Below, in pieces: positions 55,155 to 63,706 of a stretch of DNA of 64,000 bases. The DNA lies in contig NZ_JAPNKC010000002.1 of NCBI RefSeq assembly GCF_026626705.1, positions 62,001-126,000 of the forward strand. Direction: 5' to 3'. The notes under the pieces were generated by a model. That model worked only from the letters and a program-made list of their open reading frames with translations, did not search any database and was not told the DNA's origin. The stretch is from Pyxidicoccus sp. MSG2 (GTDB lineage: Bacteria; Myxococcota; Myxococcia; Myxococcales; Myxococcaceae). The stretch's first letter is position 1. Each line of letters begins with the position of its first letter. A program made the position numbers and the translations under genes.

Positions 55155-55997
55155 ATGCCAGCAACCGGAATGGACAGCCCGCCCGGCACCTCGATGAAGC
55201 GCGGCAACATGCCACCGGAAGGCTGGCAGGGACGTATGTTCCTGGAGAGCGGCCAACTCGTCTACGCGGGTCCGGCCGGCAGCACCGCGTTGCATGCCCA
55301 TCACGCCTTCCAGCTGCTGGTGGCATTGAAGGACACCGCGGAGATTCAGGGGGCGGACGGCGTTCAGGTGCGGACCCACGTGGCCGTCATCCCTCCGGAT
55401 GCATCGCATGCCTTCGTGACCCCCGTGCCCGCCGTCGTCCTGCTCTACATAGACCCCGACGGCCTGGCGGGACGACTCCTCCGCAGGAAGGGGGGAAGTG
55501 CCCGCGACGCCGCGCAGTGGGTGGTGGCGGGGCAGCCCCTGCTCGCCGCCGCTCCAGACTCGCTTCCCAGGACGTGGGAAGAAGCCCGCCGGGTAGCCAC
55601 CGCGCTGCTGTCCACGCTCGTGGGGCCCTCGCAGCGCCCACAGGTGCTGCACCCGGCCGTCCTGCGTGCGGTCCGCTACCTCAACGACTCCCTGGAGCGG
55701 GACGTGCGCCTGGGAGCAGTGGCTTCACACGCGGGCATCTCCCCCAGCCGGCTGTCACACCTGTTCGCCTCGCAACTCGGCATCCCCTTGCGCCCCTACG
55801 TGCTCTGGCTCCGCCTGCAGCGCGCGGCTGCCGCCCTGCGCGAGGGGCTGACGCTGACCGAGGCCGCCCATCGGGCGGGCTTCGCCGACGGAGCCCACCT
55901 CACGCGCGTCTTCCGGAGAATGTTCGGCATCCGGCCCACCGAAGTCATGGGCTGGGCGGAGTGGGTGGTCCCCGAACCGCTCGGAGCGTCGAGATAG
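55155..55997 (+). CDS. AraC-family transcriptional regulator
   Basis: A protein of 280 residues: an N-terminal cupin-like effector domain with a His cluster (STALHAHHAFQLL, ~45-58) and a C-terminal double HTH (~180-270: LGAVASHAGISPSRLSHLF and LTEAAHRAGFADGAHLTRVF). It follows the P-type ATPase by 9 bp and precedes a sterol-desaturase-family gene. The His cluster could sense a metal, but an organic ligand is equally possible. Targets unknown. Confidence 0.85.
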   Translation: MPATGMDSPPGTSMKRGNMPPEGWQGRMFLESGQLVYAGPAGSTALHAHHAFQLLVALKDTAEIQGADGVQVRTHVAVIPPDASHAFVTPVPAVVLLYIDPDGLAGRLLRRKGGSARDAAQWVVAGQPLLAAAPDSLPRTWEEARRVATALLSTLVGPSQRPQVLHPAVLRAVRYLNDSLERDVRLGAVASHAGISPSRLSHLFASQLGIPLRPYVLWLRLQRAAAALREGLTLTEAAHRAGFADGAHLTRVFRRMFGIRPTEVMGWAEWVVPEPLGASR

Positions 55998-56044
55998 CTA
56001 GTTCGTTCAAGCGAGAGCAGGCCCCGCGGAGGCACCCTTCTTCC

Positions 56045-56935
56045 ATGGACACTTCGCTTGCACAGACGCCGGATGCGGCCCGGCGCCCCCCCCTCTTCCT
56101 GCTGTACCTGCCCTACCCCCTCGTCTTCTTCGGGGGCGTGGCGGTGCTCGTCGCCGCGGTGGCTCGCGGCATTCCGTACTGGCGCGTAGGACCGCCGGTG
56201 CTCGTGGCCGCCGCGCTCGTCGTCGTGGCGCTGGAACTCTGGTTACCGCACGCGAGGGCGTGGCAGAGGGACTCCGGGGATACCGTGACGGACGTGCTGC
56301 ACTTCACTGGCAACATCCTGGTCAACCAGGGTTCGGTGCTCGTCTACGGCCCCGTCCTCACGTTGCTGCACGGGAGCAGCGGCCTGTGGCCGCACCTCTG
56401 GCCATTCTGGCTCCAGGCCCTGCTGGGCACCGCCGTCCTTGATTTGGGCCTGTACGTCATCCACCGCACCAGTCACCGGGTGGGGTGGATGTGGCGTCTG
56501 CATGCCATCCACCACAGCTCCCGGCGTGTCTACTGGCTCAATGGTCAGCGTCGGCACCTCGTCCACGAGCTGCTGGAGGGAGCTCCCGGCCTGCTGGCAC
56601 TGGGGCTGCTCGGCGCCCCGCCCAGCGTGGTGGCATGCGCCTTGGCCACCGTCACCCTGCACCTGATGTTCCAGCATGGAAACTTCGCCTACCGGGCTGG
56701 CGTGCTTCGATACGTCTTCGCCGTGGCAGAGCTCCACCGCTGGCACCATCAACGTCGGTGGGCCGACGTCCAGGGCAACTACGGTGCCATCCTGTCCCTG
56801 TGGGACTACCTGTTCGGGACTGCCCTCCCGAAGAAGGGGGAGGCCCCGCTCGATGTGGGGATGGATGATGAACCCACGCTGCCGCAGGACTACGTCGGAC
56901 AGCTGGCCTGGCCGTTTCGCCGGGACAGGAAGTAG
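56045..56935 (+). CDS. Sterol desaturase / fatty acid hydroxylase family protein
   Basis: An inner-membrane protein of 296 residues with about four TM segments. It has the family's diiron histidine boxes: VIHRTSHRVGWMW (HX3H), LHAIHHSSRRVYW (HX2HH) and ELHRWHHQRRW. It would hydroxylate or desaturate a lipid using O2. ATG 56045 begins the homologous part. It lies between the AraC regulator and the CorE-like sigma factor; a role in adjusting membrane lipids under metal stress is a guess from position. Confidence 0.83.
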   Translation: MDTSLAQTPDAARRPPLFLLYLPYPLVFFGGVAVLVAAVARGIPYWRVGPPVLVAAALVVVALELWLPHARAWQRDSGDTVTDVLHFTGNILVNQGSVLVYGPVLTLLHGSSGLWPHLWPFWLQALLGTAVLDLGLYVIHRTSHRVGWMWRLHAIHHSSRRVYWLNGQRRHLVHELLEGAPGLLALGLLGAPPSVVACALATVTLHLMFQHGNFAYRAGVLRYVFAVAELHRWHHQRRWADVQGNYGAILSLWDYLFGTALPKKGEAPLDVGMDDEPTLPQDYVGQLAWPFRRDRK

Positions 56936-56978
56936 GCCCGCAGTCTCTGTGCGGACACCTGGGGTACAAGGAGTCTCC

Positions 56979-57521
56979 ATGCGCCCGGAAGTCCTGGAAG
57001 CCCTCATCCACAACCGGCAACGCTTTCTGGCGTTCCTGGTGCCCCGTGTCGGAGGTGCCGAGGCGGCGGAAGAGGTGCTTCAGGCCGCGCTCCTCAAGGG
57101 AATGGAGAGCGGGAGCACCTTGCGCCAGGAGGAGAGCGCGGTGGCCTGGTTCTATCGGGTGCTGCGCAACGCACTCATCGACCGCCACCGGCACGAGGAG
57201 CGCGAGGAGCGCGCACTTCGCGGGCTGGCCGGGGAGAGCGCCCTGTCCACCGAGGACGCCGTCGAGTTGGAAAGGACTGTCTGCGCCTGCGTGTCCGCCC
57301 TCTCCACCACCTTGAAGCCGGAGTACGCGGAGGCCCTGCGCAAGGTGGACCTGGAGGGGCAGAGCCTCGCCGCACTCGCCGAAGCGGCAGGCATCACCCA
57401 TGCCAATGCCAAGGTCCGCCTCCATCGGGCACGCCAGGCGTTGGGCCGCCGGCTGGAGCAATCATGCGGCCCTTCCTGTTGCCGTCGAGGCTGCGTGGAC
57501 TGTCCCTGTGAGCCCACCTGA
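56979..57521 (+). CDS. CorE-like ECF sigma factor with Cys-rich C-terminal domain
   Basis: A sigma factor of 180 residues. Region 2 spans ~10-75 (AWFYRVLRNALIDRHRHEER) and region 4 ~108-160 (LAALAEAAGITHANAKVRLH). A CXC motif (CAC, 102-104) sits in the linker, and six cysteines lie in the last 18 residues (CGPSCCRRGCVDCPC). This is the pattern of the CorE group (ECF44) known from Myxococcus xanthus, where the Cys-rich tail senses copper (CorE) or cadmium and zinc (CorE2) without an anti-sigma factor. Given its czc-type neighbours, a Zn/Cd-type sensor is more likely. AAGGAG precedes ATG 56979. Confidence 0.88.
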   Translation: MRPEVLEALIHNRQRFLAFLVPRVGGAEAAEEVLQAALLKGMESGSTLRQEESAVAWFYRVLRNALIDRHRHEEREERALRGLAGESALSTEDAVELERTVCACVSALSTTLKPEYAEALRKVDLEGQSLAALAEAAGITHANAKVRLHRARQALGRRLEQSCGPSCCRRGCVDCPCEPT

Positions 57522-57566
57522 GGAAAGTGCCTCGCACCCCACGCGGTGCCGGGCCAACCCGTGCCC

Positions 57567-58388
57567 ATGTCCATGATGGAACTCCCCGCAGATGGCCGCG
57601 CCGCGGCCGCCCTCATCGCACTCTCTGCGCTCGCTGTTTGCGGCGCCATGCTGCACGAGGCCTGGCGAGGCACGACAGCACGTCGGGCGCGCGTCACCGC
57701 AAGCCTCCTGGTGCTCCTCGTGCTCATCCTCGCTGTCCTGCCAGCTGTCGCAACGTTGGTGCCTGGAGCGCCGCTCGCCGGCGGCGAAGTCACCGGGAAG
57801 GGACAGCACATCGCCGTCCCTCCCGCCGCAGAAGGGGGCGTCCTCCTCGTGGTGAGAGGGAGTCTCGCCAAGGAGGGAGCGCGGGGGGTCCTGTTCTCCA
57901 TCGCGGGAATGGAGGAGGTGGCAGTTGGAACGCTGGAGCGGACGCGTGCGCACGTGCGGACGCGGCGCGTGCGCACCCATGTCTTTAGAGAGCGGCTGGG
58001 CTTCCACCAGCGTGGCGTCCTCCCACAGGGCAGCAGGGAACTGAGGGTGGAGCGCCTTGAAGGAGACCTCGAAGGACCGTTGCGCGTGGAGCTCTACCGA
58101 AGCAACTGGCCCTTCCCTCTTCTCGCATGCGCCGCAGGCCTCAGCCTGCTCGCCGCAGCGGTGCTTCAGGCCCGCCTCCGGTTGCGGCGGTATGCGCTGT
58201 GGGCTGGCACCGCCCTCGGAATGGGCCTCTTCACAGCCGGTTGGGGTGAGCCCCACGCGGACATCATGTTCGCGGCGGCCAGCCTCTTCATGGGATTCAC
58301 GCTGGGCGCTCCGCTGGGGTGGCTGGCGGCCCTCGCGCTGCAGGCCCGCTCCTCTCCTACGGCCCGGGGTAAAAGACGCCGTAGCTGA
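57567..58388 (+). CDS. Membrane protein of unknown function
   Basis: A protein of ~273 residues with hydrophobic segments near residues ~15-30, ~45-65, ~185-205, ~210-230 and ~235-255 and a soluble, Arg/Glu-rich part between the second and third (VGTLERTRAHVRTRRVRTH). No family recognised. Three ATG codons lie within 12 bp; the start at 57567 is arbitrary among them and no strong Shine-Dalgarno is visible. It follows the CorE-like gene by 45 bp and might be co-transcribed. Confidence 0.5.
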   Translation: MSMMELPADGRAAAALIALSALAVCGAMLHEAWRGTTARRARVTASLLVLLVLILAVLPAVATLVPGAPLAGGEVTGKGQHIAVPPAAEGGVLLVVRGSLAKEGARGVLFSIAGMEEVAVGTLERTRAHVRTRRVRTHVFRERLGFHQRGVLPQGSRELRVERLEGDLEGPLRVELYRSNWPFPLLACAAGLSLLAAAVLQARLRLRRYALWAGTALGMGLFTAGWGEPHADIMFAAASLFMGFTLGAPLGWLAALALQARSSPTARGKRRRS

Positions 58389-58687
58389 AGGTCAGATGGC
58401 CCATGAGCTGGAGCTCACGCGGTCCAGGTACGCCGCGAACCTTGAGAGAGCAAGGAGCGCCTGGACACTGCCCGACAGGTTCTCGGCCTGCCTCTGAGGC
58501 AGGCGTACGGCCCCCTGTCCGCATGAGAGCTGCGGCTTCAGTGGTCGCGCGGCAGCTCGAATAGACCACGCTGTAACCTCGAATGTGTCGGCGCGTCAGC
58601 CGTTTCAGACGGTGGGCCGCTTCTCTTCAAGCGCCGGAAAAGGCCCGCCCCGTCGCGACCATCTTCGCTCTGGAGGCACCGACGCGT

Positions 58688-59623
58688 ATGTCAGGTACCC
58701 ACAATCACTCAGCGCCGTCACCGGGCCGGGCATTCGCGCTGGGCGTTTCGCTCAACCTGGCCTTCGTGGCCATCGAGGCCACCTTTGGGGTTGTTTCCGG
58801 CTCGCTGGCACTGTTGGCGGATGCCGGGCACAACCTGAGCGACGTCCTCGGGCTGGTGCTCGCCTGGGGAGCGAGCATCCTGGCCCGGCGGAAGCCGACG
58901 GAGCGGCACACCTATGGCCTGCGCAGCTCGTCCATCCTGGCCGCTTTTCTCAATGCCCTCCTGCTGCTCGTCGCGGTGGGCGGCATCGGCTGGGAGGCGG
59001 TGCGGCGGCTGGGACAGCCCGCCCCTGTCTCCAGTGTCACCATCATGGCCGTGGCCAGCGTGGGCATCCTCATCAACACCGTCACGGCCCTGCTCTTCTG
59101 GAAGGACCGAAAGAAGGACCTCAACATCCGGGGGGCCTTCCTCCACATGGCCGCGGACGCGGGCGTCTCACTCGGCGTCGTCCTGGCCGGTGCCCTCATC
59201 CATTTCACCGGGTGGGAATGGCTGGACCCCGTGGTGACGCTTGCAATCGCGGTCCTCATCTTCGTGGGGACGTGGGGCCTGCTCAAGGACTCGGTCAACC
59301 TCGCGCTGCATGCCGTGCCGGAGAACATCGACATGGCTTCGGTGCGGGAGAAACTCGGCCAGGCGCCCGGTGTCTCCGAGGTGCATGACTTGCACGTCTG
59401 GGCCATGAGCACGACGGAGGCGGCGCTGACGGCCCATCTCGTCGTCCGCGGAATGCAGCCGGATGACGCGTTCCTTGACCGGCTGAAGCGGCAGCTCCAC
59501 GACGAGTTTGGCATCGAGCACGTCACACTCCAGGTGGAAGCAGGGGCGCTCTCCGGCTGCTGTCAGCTCGCTCCCCAGAGGGAGCCCCGCCCGGCGCATG
59601 CAGGAGAGGGACGCCATGTCTGA
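58688..59623 (+). CDS. czcD: Cation diffusion facilitator, CzcD/ZitB type
   Basis: A protein of 311 residues with six TM segments and a cytoplasmic C-terminal domain. The metal site of TM2 and TM5 is present: LLADAGHNLSDVLGLVLAW (His and Asp) and LHMAADAGVSLGVVLAG (HxxxD). The soluble domain has VSEVHDLHVWAMSTTEAAL, as in Zn/Cd/Co exporters. The N-terminus carries NHSAP and the C-terminus a CC pair. ATG 58688 starts the conserved part. It overlaps the next gene by 8 bp. Confidence 0.92.
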   Translation: MSGTHNHSAPSPGRAFALGVSLNLAFVAIEATFGVVSGSLALLADAGHNLSDVLGLVLAWGASILARRKPTERHTYGLRSSSILAAFLNALLLLVAVGGIGWEAVRRLGQPAPVSSVTIMAVASVGILINTVTALLFWKDRKKDLNIRGAFLHMAADAGVSLGVVLAGALIHFTGWEWLDPVVTLAIAVLIFVGTWGLLKDSVNLALHAVPENIDMASVREKLGQAPGVSEVHDLHVWAMSTTEAALTAHLVVRGMQPDDAFLDRLKRQLHDEFGIEHVTLQVEAGALSGCCQLAPQREPRPAHAGEGRHV

Positions 59624-60266
59624 AGCTTTCGTCCTGTCCGGTGACCGCGTGCCGCTCCTCAGGCGGGCCACGGCCCTGACACTCCTCACCGTCAGTTGGA
59701 ACCTCGTCGAGGGCGCTAGCGCGGTGGCGGCCGCCCTCGCCGCCGGCAGCGTGGCGTTGCTTGGTTTCGGCGTGGACAGCTTCGTGGAGAGCACGTCGGC
59801 GGGTGTCATGCTGTGGCGGCTGTCCGCGGAGCGGAACACCCGCCGCACGCCAGCGGAGTTGCAGAAGCTCGACAGGCGCGCGCACCAACTCATCGGACTG
59901 ACGCTCATCCTGCTCGCCGCGTACGTCACCTGGGACGCAAGCACGGCGCTGCTCACGGGTGAGCGTGCGCAGCCGAGCATCGTCGGCCTGGTGCTGACCA
60001 GCGTCTCCTTGGCGGTGATGATGTGGCTTGCCCGCGCGAAGAAGCGCACCGCGGCGGCGCTCGGCAGCAGAGCCATGGAGGCGGACGCCTTCCAGACATC
60101 CGCCTGCTGGTGGTTGTCGCTCATCACCCTGGTGGGCATCGGCCTCAACGCCGCATGGGGCTGGTGGTGGGCGGACCCCATTGCCGCGCTGGGAATGACG
60201 CTCTTCATCGCGAAGGAAGGCTGGGAAGCCTGGAAGGGCGAGGACACGTGCGCGACATGCTCGTGA
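59616..60266 (+). CDS. CDF-related cation transporter
   Basis: A protein of 216 residues with about six TM segments and no C-terminal cytoplasmic domain. It has CDF-like metal-site residues in FGVDSFVESTSAGVMLWRL (DxxxE) and SRAMEADAFQTSACWWLSL (ExD). It ends EDTCATCS, a possible extra ligand. GGAGAGGG lies before ATG 59616. Its overlap with the CDF gene suggests joint production, perhaps as a heteromer or with a different metal preference. Confidence 0.8.
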   Translation: MSEAFVLSGDRVPLLRRATALTLLTVSWNLVEGASAVAAALAAGSVALLGFGVDSFVESTSAGVMLWRLSAERNTRRTPAELQKLDRRAHQLIGLTLILLAAYVTWDASTALLTGERAQPSIVGLVLTSVSLAVMMWLARAKKRTAAALGSRAMEADAFQTSACWWLSLITLVGIGLNAAWGWWWADPIAALGMTLFIAKEGWEAWKGEDTCATCS

Positions 60267-60504
60267 GCTGGAAGATGAACGGCCAGCGCTCCGAGTGCTT
60301 CTTCACGTTGGAGCGAAGAGCCACACCCGGCCAGATGAGGGAGGGCTTTCGTCTCGCTGCGGCATGCGCTTTCCAACACCCACCGACCCAGATGGCGCGG
60401 CCCTGGTTGGCTGGAAGGGGACTGTCGTTCCTGTCATGGAAACGTCCTGACAATGGGCGCCCCTGGGTTGCAGCCTCACGGTGTGTGCGCTAAGGAAACC
60501 CCTG

Positions 60505-60834
60505 GTGCTCCGACTTCTCCTCGTCATCGTGCTGGTCCATGGCCTCGTGCCTTCCCTCGGGGAGGGAGTCGAGCTGGCCGTGCACTACGCGACGTCAGGT
60601 CATCTGGCTCACTTTGAGCCAGGGGAGAAGGACCTGGACGTGGGGAACCAGGAGCACGGCTGCGGCCCGGTGGCACACCACTGTCGCTGCTGCGCCAGCC
60701 AGCCGGTGCTTCCTACCAGCGTGGCGGAAGTCGCACCCTCGCCGCCCGTCGCCAACGGGCCCATTTTCGGGCCTGAGCAGCGAGTTGCCGTGGGTACCTA
60801 CCGGCGGCTGCTGCGTCCGCCGATAGCAGTCTAG
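60505..60834 (+). CDS. Small secreted Cys/His-rich protein
   Basis: A protein of about 109 residues. GTG 60505 with AAGGAA 8 bp upstream is preferred; an earlier GTG at 60481 would add eight residues. Signal peptide (~1-20), then HGCGPVAHHCRCCA (~50-63), a tight cluster of four Cys and three His. No family recognised. It precedes the OMF-adaptor-CzcA genes, as the protein at 47477 precedes another adaptor-pump pair, and may be a periplasmic metal sensor or chaperone for the pump. Confidence 0.58.
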   Translation: MLRLLLVIVLVHGLVPSLGEGVELAVHYATSGHLAHFEPGEKDLDVGNQEHGCGPVAHHCRCCASQPVLPTSVAEVAPSPPVANGPIFGPEQRVAVGTYRRLLRPPIAV

Positions 60835-61175
60835 GCCGCGCGCATACACGCCGTGCGTTCCCGGTGGGACTGCCTGCTTGGGCGGGCGACCCACCCGTGG
60901 GCTGCATGACGCCGTGAAGTTGGTTCAGGCGTACCCGACATCTCTGGCACTCAACTGGCGCACACCAGGAAGTTGCCTGTCCATGGGCTTCTCGGTTCGT
61001 ACGCGGGGGCGTCCGGAGAGCACGACGAAGCCGGGTTCGCCGCGCGCGCAGGCGTCTTCCCTCCACTGAAGCGGCCACTCCTCCCACCGGGCACGACGTC
61101 CGGCTGGAGGGCGGCCCTGGCCCGTTCCCGCTGTTCTTCGCGGAAGCCGCACCCGGTCCAGCCGGGGCTGCTTCC
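60835..61175. other. Intergenic stretch before the czcCBA operon
   Basis: About 340 bp with GC-rich short palindromes (for example CCCACCCGTGGG near 60890) but no T-run, no copper-type dyad, no GG-N10-GC promoter of good quality and no convincing reading frame. The promoter of the following operon should lie here or upstream of 60505. Confidence 0.4.
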
Positions 61176-62438
61176 ATGACGCATGCCTCTATGTTTCCAA
61201 GCCGGATTCGTCCCCTTCGACTGCTATCCCTTTCCTGCCTGGTGTGGCTCCTGCCTGAGCCCGCCCTGGCCCAACGCAAACTGACATCCGAAGGCGCGGT
61301 GGCACTCGCGCTGGAGCACAGCCCGCGCCTTCTTCCAGCGCGTGCGGAAGCCGCCGCCGCGCGGGCGCGTCTGGAGGGGGCCTCTCTCCTCTTCCAGCAG
61401 AACCCGGAGGTGTCGGCCGCCGTCGGGCCCCGGCAGCGGCCGGGAAACACCAGCGTGGACGTCGGGCTGGGGGTAAGCCAGCGGCTCGAAGTCTTCGGCC
61501 AGCGTGGCGCCCGCAAGGACGCCGCGAGAGCGGAGCTGAGCAGCAGCGAGGCACGCCTGGAGGCGCTGAAGGTCGACCTTGCGGCCGAGGCACGCGAGGC
61601 TTTCGCCCAGGCCGTAGCGGCGGAACAGGAAGTCCGGCTGGCCGAGGAGGGGCGTACCCTGGCTGACCAGGCGTTCCGGGCCGCCCAGGAGCGCCAAGCA
61701 GCGGGCGCCGCTTCTCGCATCGAGGCCAACACCGCACGCGTGGAGCAGGGCCGCGCTGCCCGAGAGAGCGCGCTGGCCCTCCAGCGGCGCTCGGTGGCCT
61801 ACGCACAACTGCGCCTGTTGTTGGGCCTGGAGTCCTCCGAAGCGTTGGCGCTAGAGGGCGGAGTCATGGCTCCGCCGTCCGCACAGGCGCCGCCCTTGGA
61901 AACGCTCCTCGAGAGGGCGCTCGCGCACAGAGCAGAGGTGAAGGCGGCGCGGGCGGAGGTCGACGCCGCCCGGGCGGAAGGCAAGCTCGCCGCGCGCGAG
62001 GCCCTGCCCAGCCCCCGCCTCGGGGCGAGCTACAGCCGCGAGGAGGATGCCAACATCATCCAGGGCACCCTTTCTCTCGAGCTGCCCGTTTTCAATCGCA
62101 ACCCGGCGGCCCGGGGCGTGAGCGCCGCGCGCCTGACGCAGGCGGAGGGCACGCTTCGGGCCGTCGAGCAGCTGGTGCGCTCCGAGGTGACGCTCGCGCT
62201 GGAGCGCTACCAGGGCGCGAGCGCCGCCGCAGCCGTCTACAGCGAGGACGTCCTCGCCGCGCTCCAGGAGAACCTGGAGCTGGTCAACGAAGCGTACCGC
62301 GCCGGCAAGGTGGACTTCTTGGAGCTGCTGGTCATCCGGCGGGAGTCCCTGGACGCACGGCGGGGCTACATCGACGCGCTGCGGGAGTTGGCCACCGCGG
62401 ACGCACAACTGAAGCGGGCAGTCGGGAGCCTTCCATGA
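61176..62438 (+). CDS. czcC: Outer-membrane factor, CzcC type
   Basis: A protein of 420 residues with a signal peptide (~1-32, ending ALAQ) and two outer-membrane-factor repeats: VDVGLGVSQRLEVFGQRGAR and GTLSLELPVFNRNPAARGVS, each followed by long Ala/Glu/Arg-rich coiled-coil helices. The motif RAGKVDFLELLVIRRESLDA near the end is typical of CzcC proteins. It overlaps the adaptor gene by 4 bp. Confidence 0.9.
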   Translation: MTHASMFPSRIRPLRLLSLSCLVWLLPEPALAQRKLTSEGAVALALEHSPRLLPARAEAAAARARLEGASLLFQQNPEVSAAVGPRQRPGNTSVDVGLGVSQRLEVFGQRGARKDAARAELSSSEARLEALKVDLAAEAREAFAQAVAAEQEVRLAEEGRTLADQAFRAAQERQAAGAASRIEANTARVEQGRAARESALALQRRSVAYAQLRLLLGLESSEALALEGGVMAPPSAQAPPLETLLERALAHRAEVKAARAEVDAARAEGKLAAREALPSPRLGASYSREEDANIIQGTLSLELPVFNRNPAARGVSAARLTQAEGTLRAVEQLVRSEVTLALERYQGASAAAAVYSEDVLAALQENLELVNEAYRAGKVDFLELLVIRRESLDARRGYIDALRELATADAQLKRAVGSLP

Positions 62439-63691
62439 CTCGTTACATGCTGCTGTGCTTGACGCTCTCCTCCCTGCTGCTCGGCTGCTCACGCAAGGAG
62501 GAAACGCCGCCCGGAGGCGCCGAACCCAAGGCAGGCGCGGGCGAAACAAAGGCAGCGGAGGGTGACGCTGCCCCTGGGGAGGGCGAAGGCCATGGGGAGG
62601 GGCACGAGGAAATCATCACCCTCCCACCCGAGGCGCTGAAGAATGCCCAGCTGCAGCGGGCCCACGCGCAGCTCAAGCCGCTTTCCAGGGGGCTTACCGC
62701 CGCCGCGCGCATCTCGTTCACCCAGAAGGGCGTCGCCCAGGTGGCGGCGCGCGTCCCCGGACGGATTGCCAGCATTGAAGTCAACCTGGGGCAGAAGGTG
62801 AAGAAGGGCGACGTGCTCGGGTACCTGGAGAGTCCGGAGCTGGGCCAGGCGCGCGCCGACTACCTCTCGGCGGCAACGAAGTCACGCGTGGCCGAGGAGA
62901 ACTTCCGCCGGGAGAAGGAGTTGCTGGGAAAAGGCATCTCCTCGGAGAGGGAAGCGCGCCAGGCGGAGGCGGAATTCTCCACGGCGCAGGCGGACATGAA
63001 TGCGGCGGAGGGGCGACTGCATGCGCTCGGGCTCAATGACGCGGAGATTCGCGCGCTCAAGGCCGACGAGCACTACAGCTCGCGATTCCCGGCTCGCAGC
63101 CCACTGGACGGCACAGTCGTGCAGATTGGCGGCACCGTGGGGGCCAGCGTGGACGCGTCCACGCCCCTCTACACCGTCGCGGACCTGCGGGAGCTCTGGG
63201 TGGTGCTGGACGTCTTCGAGTCCCAGCTGCGCAGCGTACGGGTCGGCCAGCCGGTGGCCCTCACCGTCTCAGCTCTCGGCGACAGGCGCTTCGAGGGCCG
63301 CGTCGAATACATCGGCGATGTCGTCGATGAGAAGACGCGCTCGGTGCCGGTGCGGGTGGCCGTCCCCAACGCCGACGGAGCCCTCAAGGCGGGCATGTTC
63401 GCCCAGGCGGAAGTCCTCACCACGGAGGGGACAGCATCCGATGCCGGGACTCCCGAGCCCACGCGCCTCGTCATCCCGCGCGAGGCCGTGCAGAAGGTGG
63501 GCGAGGAGCAGTTCGTCTTCGTCCCGGTGAAGGAGAACCAGTTCAAGCCCGTGAAGGTGCGGGCCGGCGCGAGCTCCGCCCGGGAGGTGGAGGTGCTCTC
63601 CGGCATCGAGGCGGGCACCGAGGTCGTCACGCAGGGCGCGTTCATTCTCAAGTCCGAGCTCTCCAAGGAGAGCATGGGCGAGCACGACTGA
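62435..63691 (+). CDS. czcB: RND periplasmic adaptor, CzcB type
   Basis: A lipoprotein-type adaptor of 418 residues (lipobox LLLGC, Cys18) with a short Gly/Glu/His linker (GEGHGEGHEE). The fusion core has ARVPGRIASIEVNLGQKVKK, RSPLDGTVVQIGGTVGASVD and LWVVLDVFESQLRSVRVGQP. The C-terminus has VLSGIEAGTEVVTQGAFILK. It has neither HMBD nor the Cys-His repeats of the adaptor at 48220, so it is closer to plain CzcB. It is followed by a CzcA/CusA-type pump 15 bp later. Confidence 0.92.
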   Translation: MTRYMLLCLTLSSLLLGCSRKEETPPGGAEPKAGAGETKAAEGDAAPGEGEGHGEGHEEIITLPPEALKNAQLQRAHAQLKPLSRGLTAAARISFTQKGVAQVAARVPGRIASIEVNLGQKVKKGDVLGYLESPELGQARADYLSAATKSRVAEENFRREKELLGKGISSEREARQAEAEFSTAQADMNAAEGRLHALGLNDAEIRALKADEHYSSRFPARSPLDGTVVQIGGTVGASVDASTPLYTVADLRELWVVLDVFESQLRSVRVGQPVALTVSALGDRRFEGRVEYIGDVVDEKTRSVPVRVAVPNADGALKAGMFAQAEVLTTEGTASDAGTPEPTRLVIPREAVQKVGEEQFVFVPVKENQFKPVKVRAGASSAREVEVLSGIEAGTEVVTQGAFILKSELSKESMGEHD

Positions 63692-63706
63692 GGGCGGCGG
63701 GCCACC

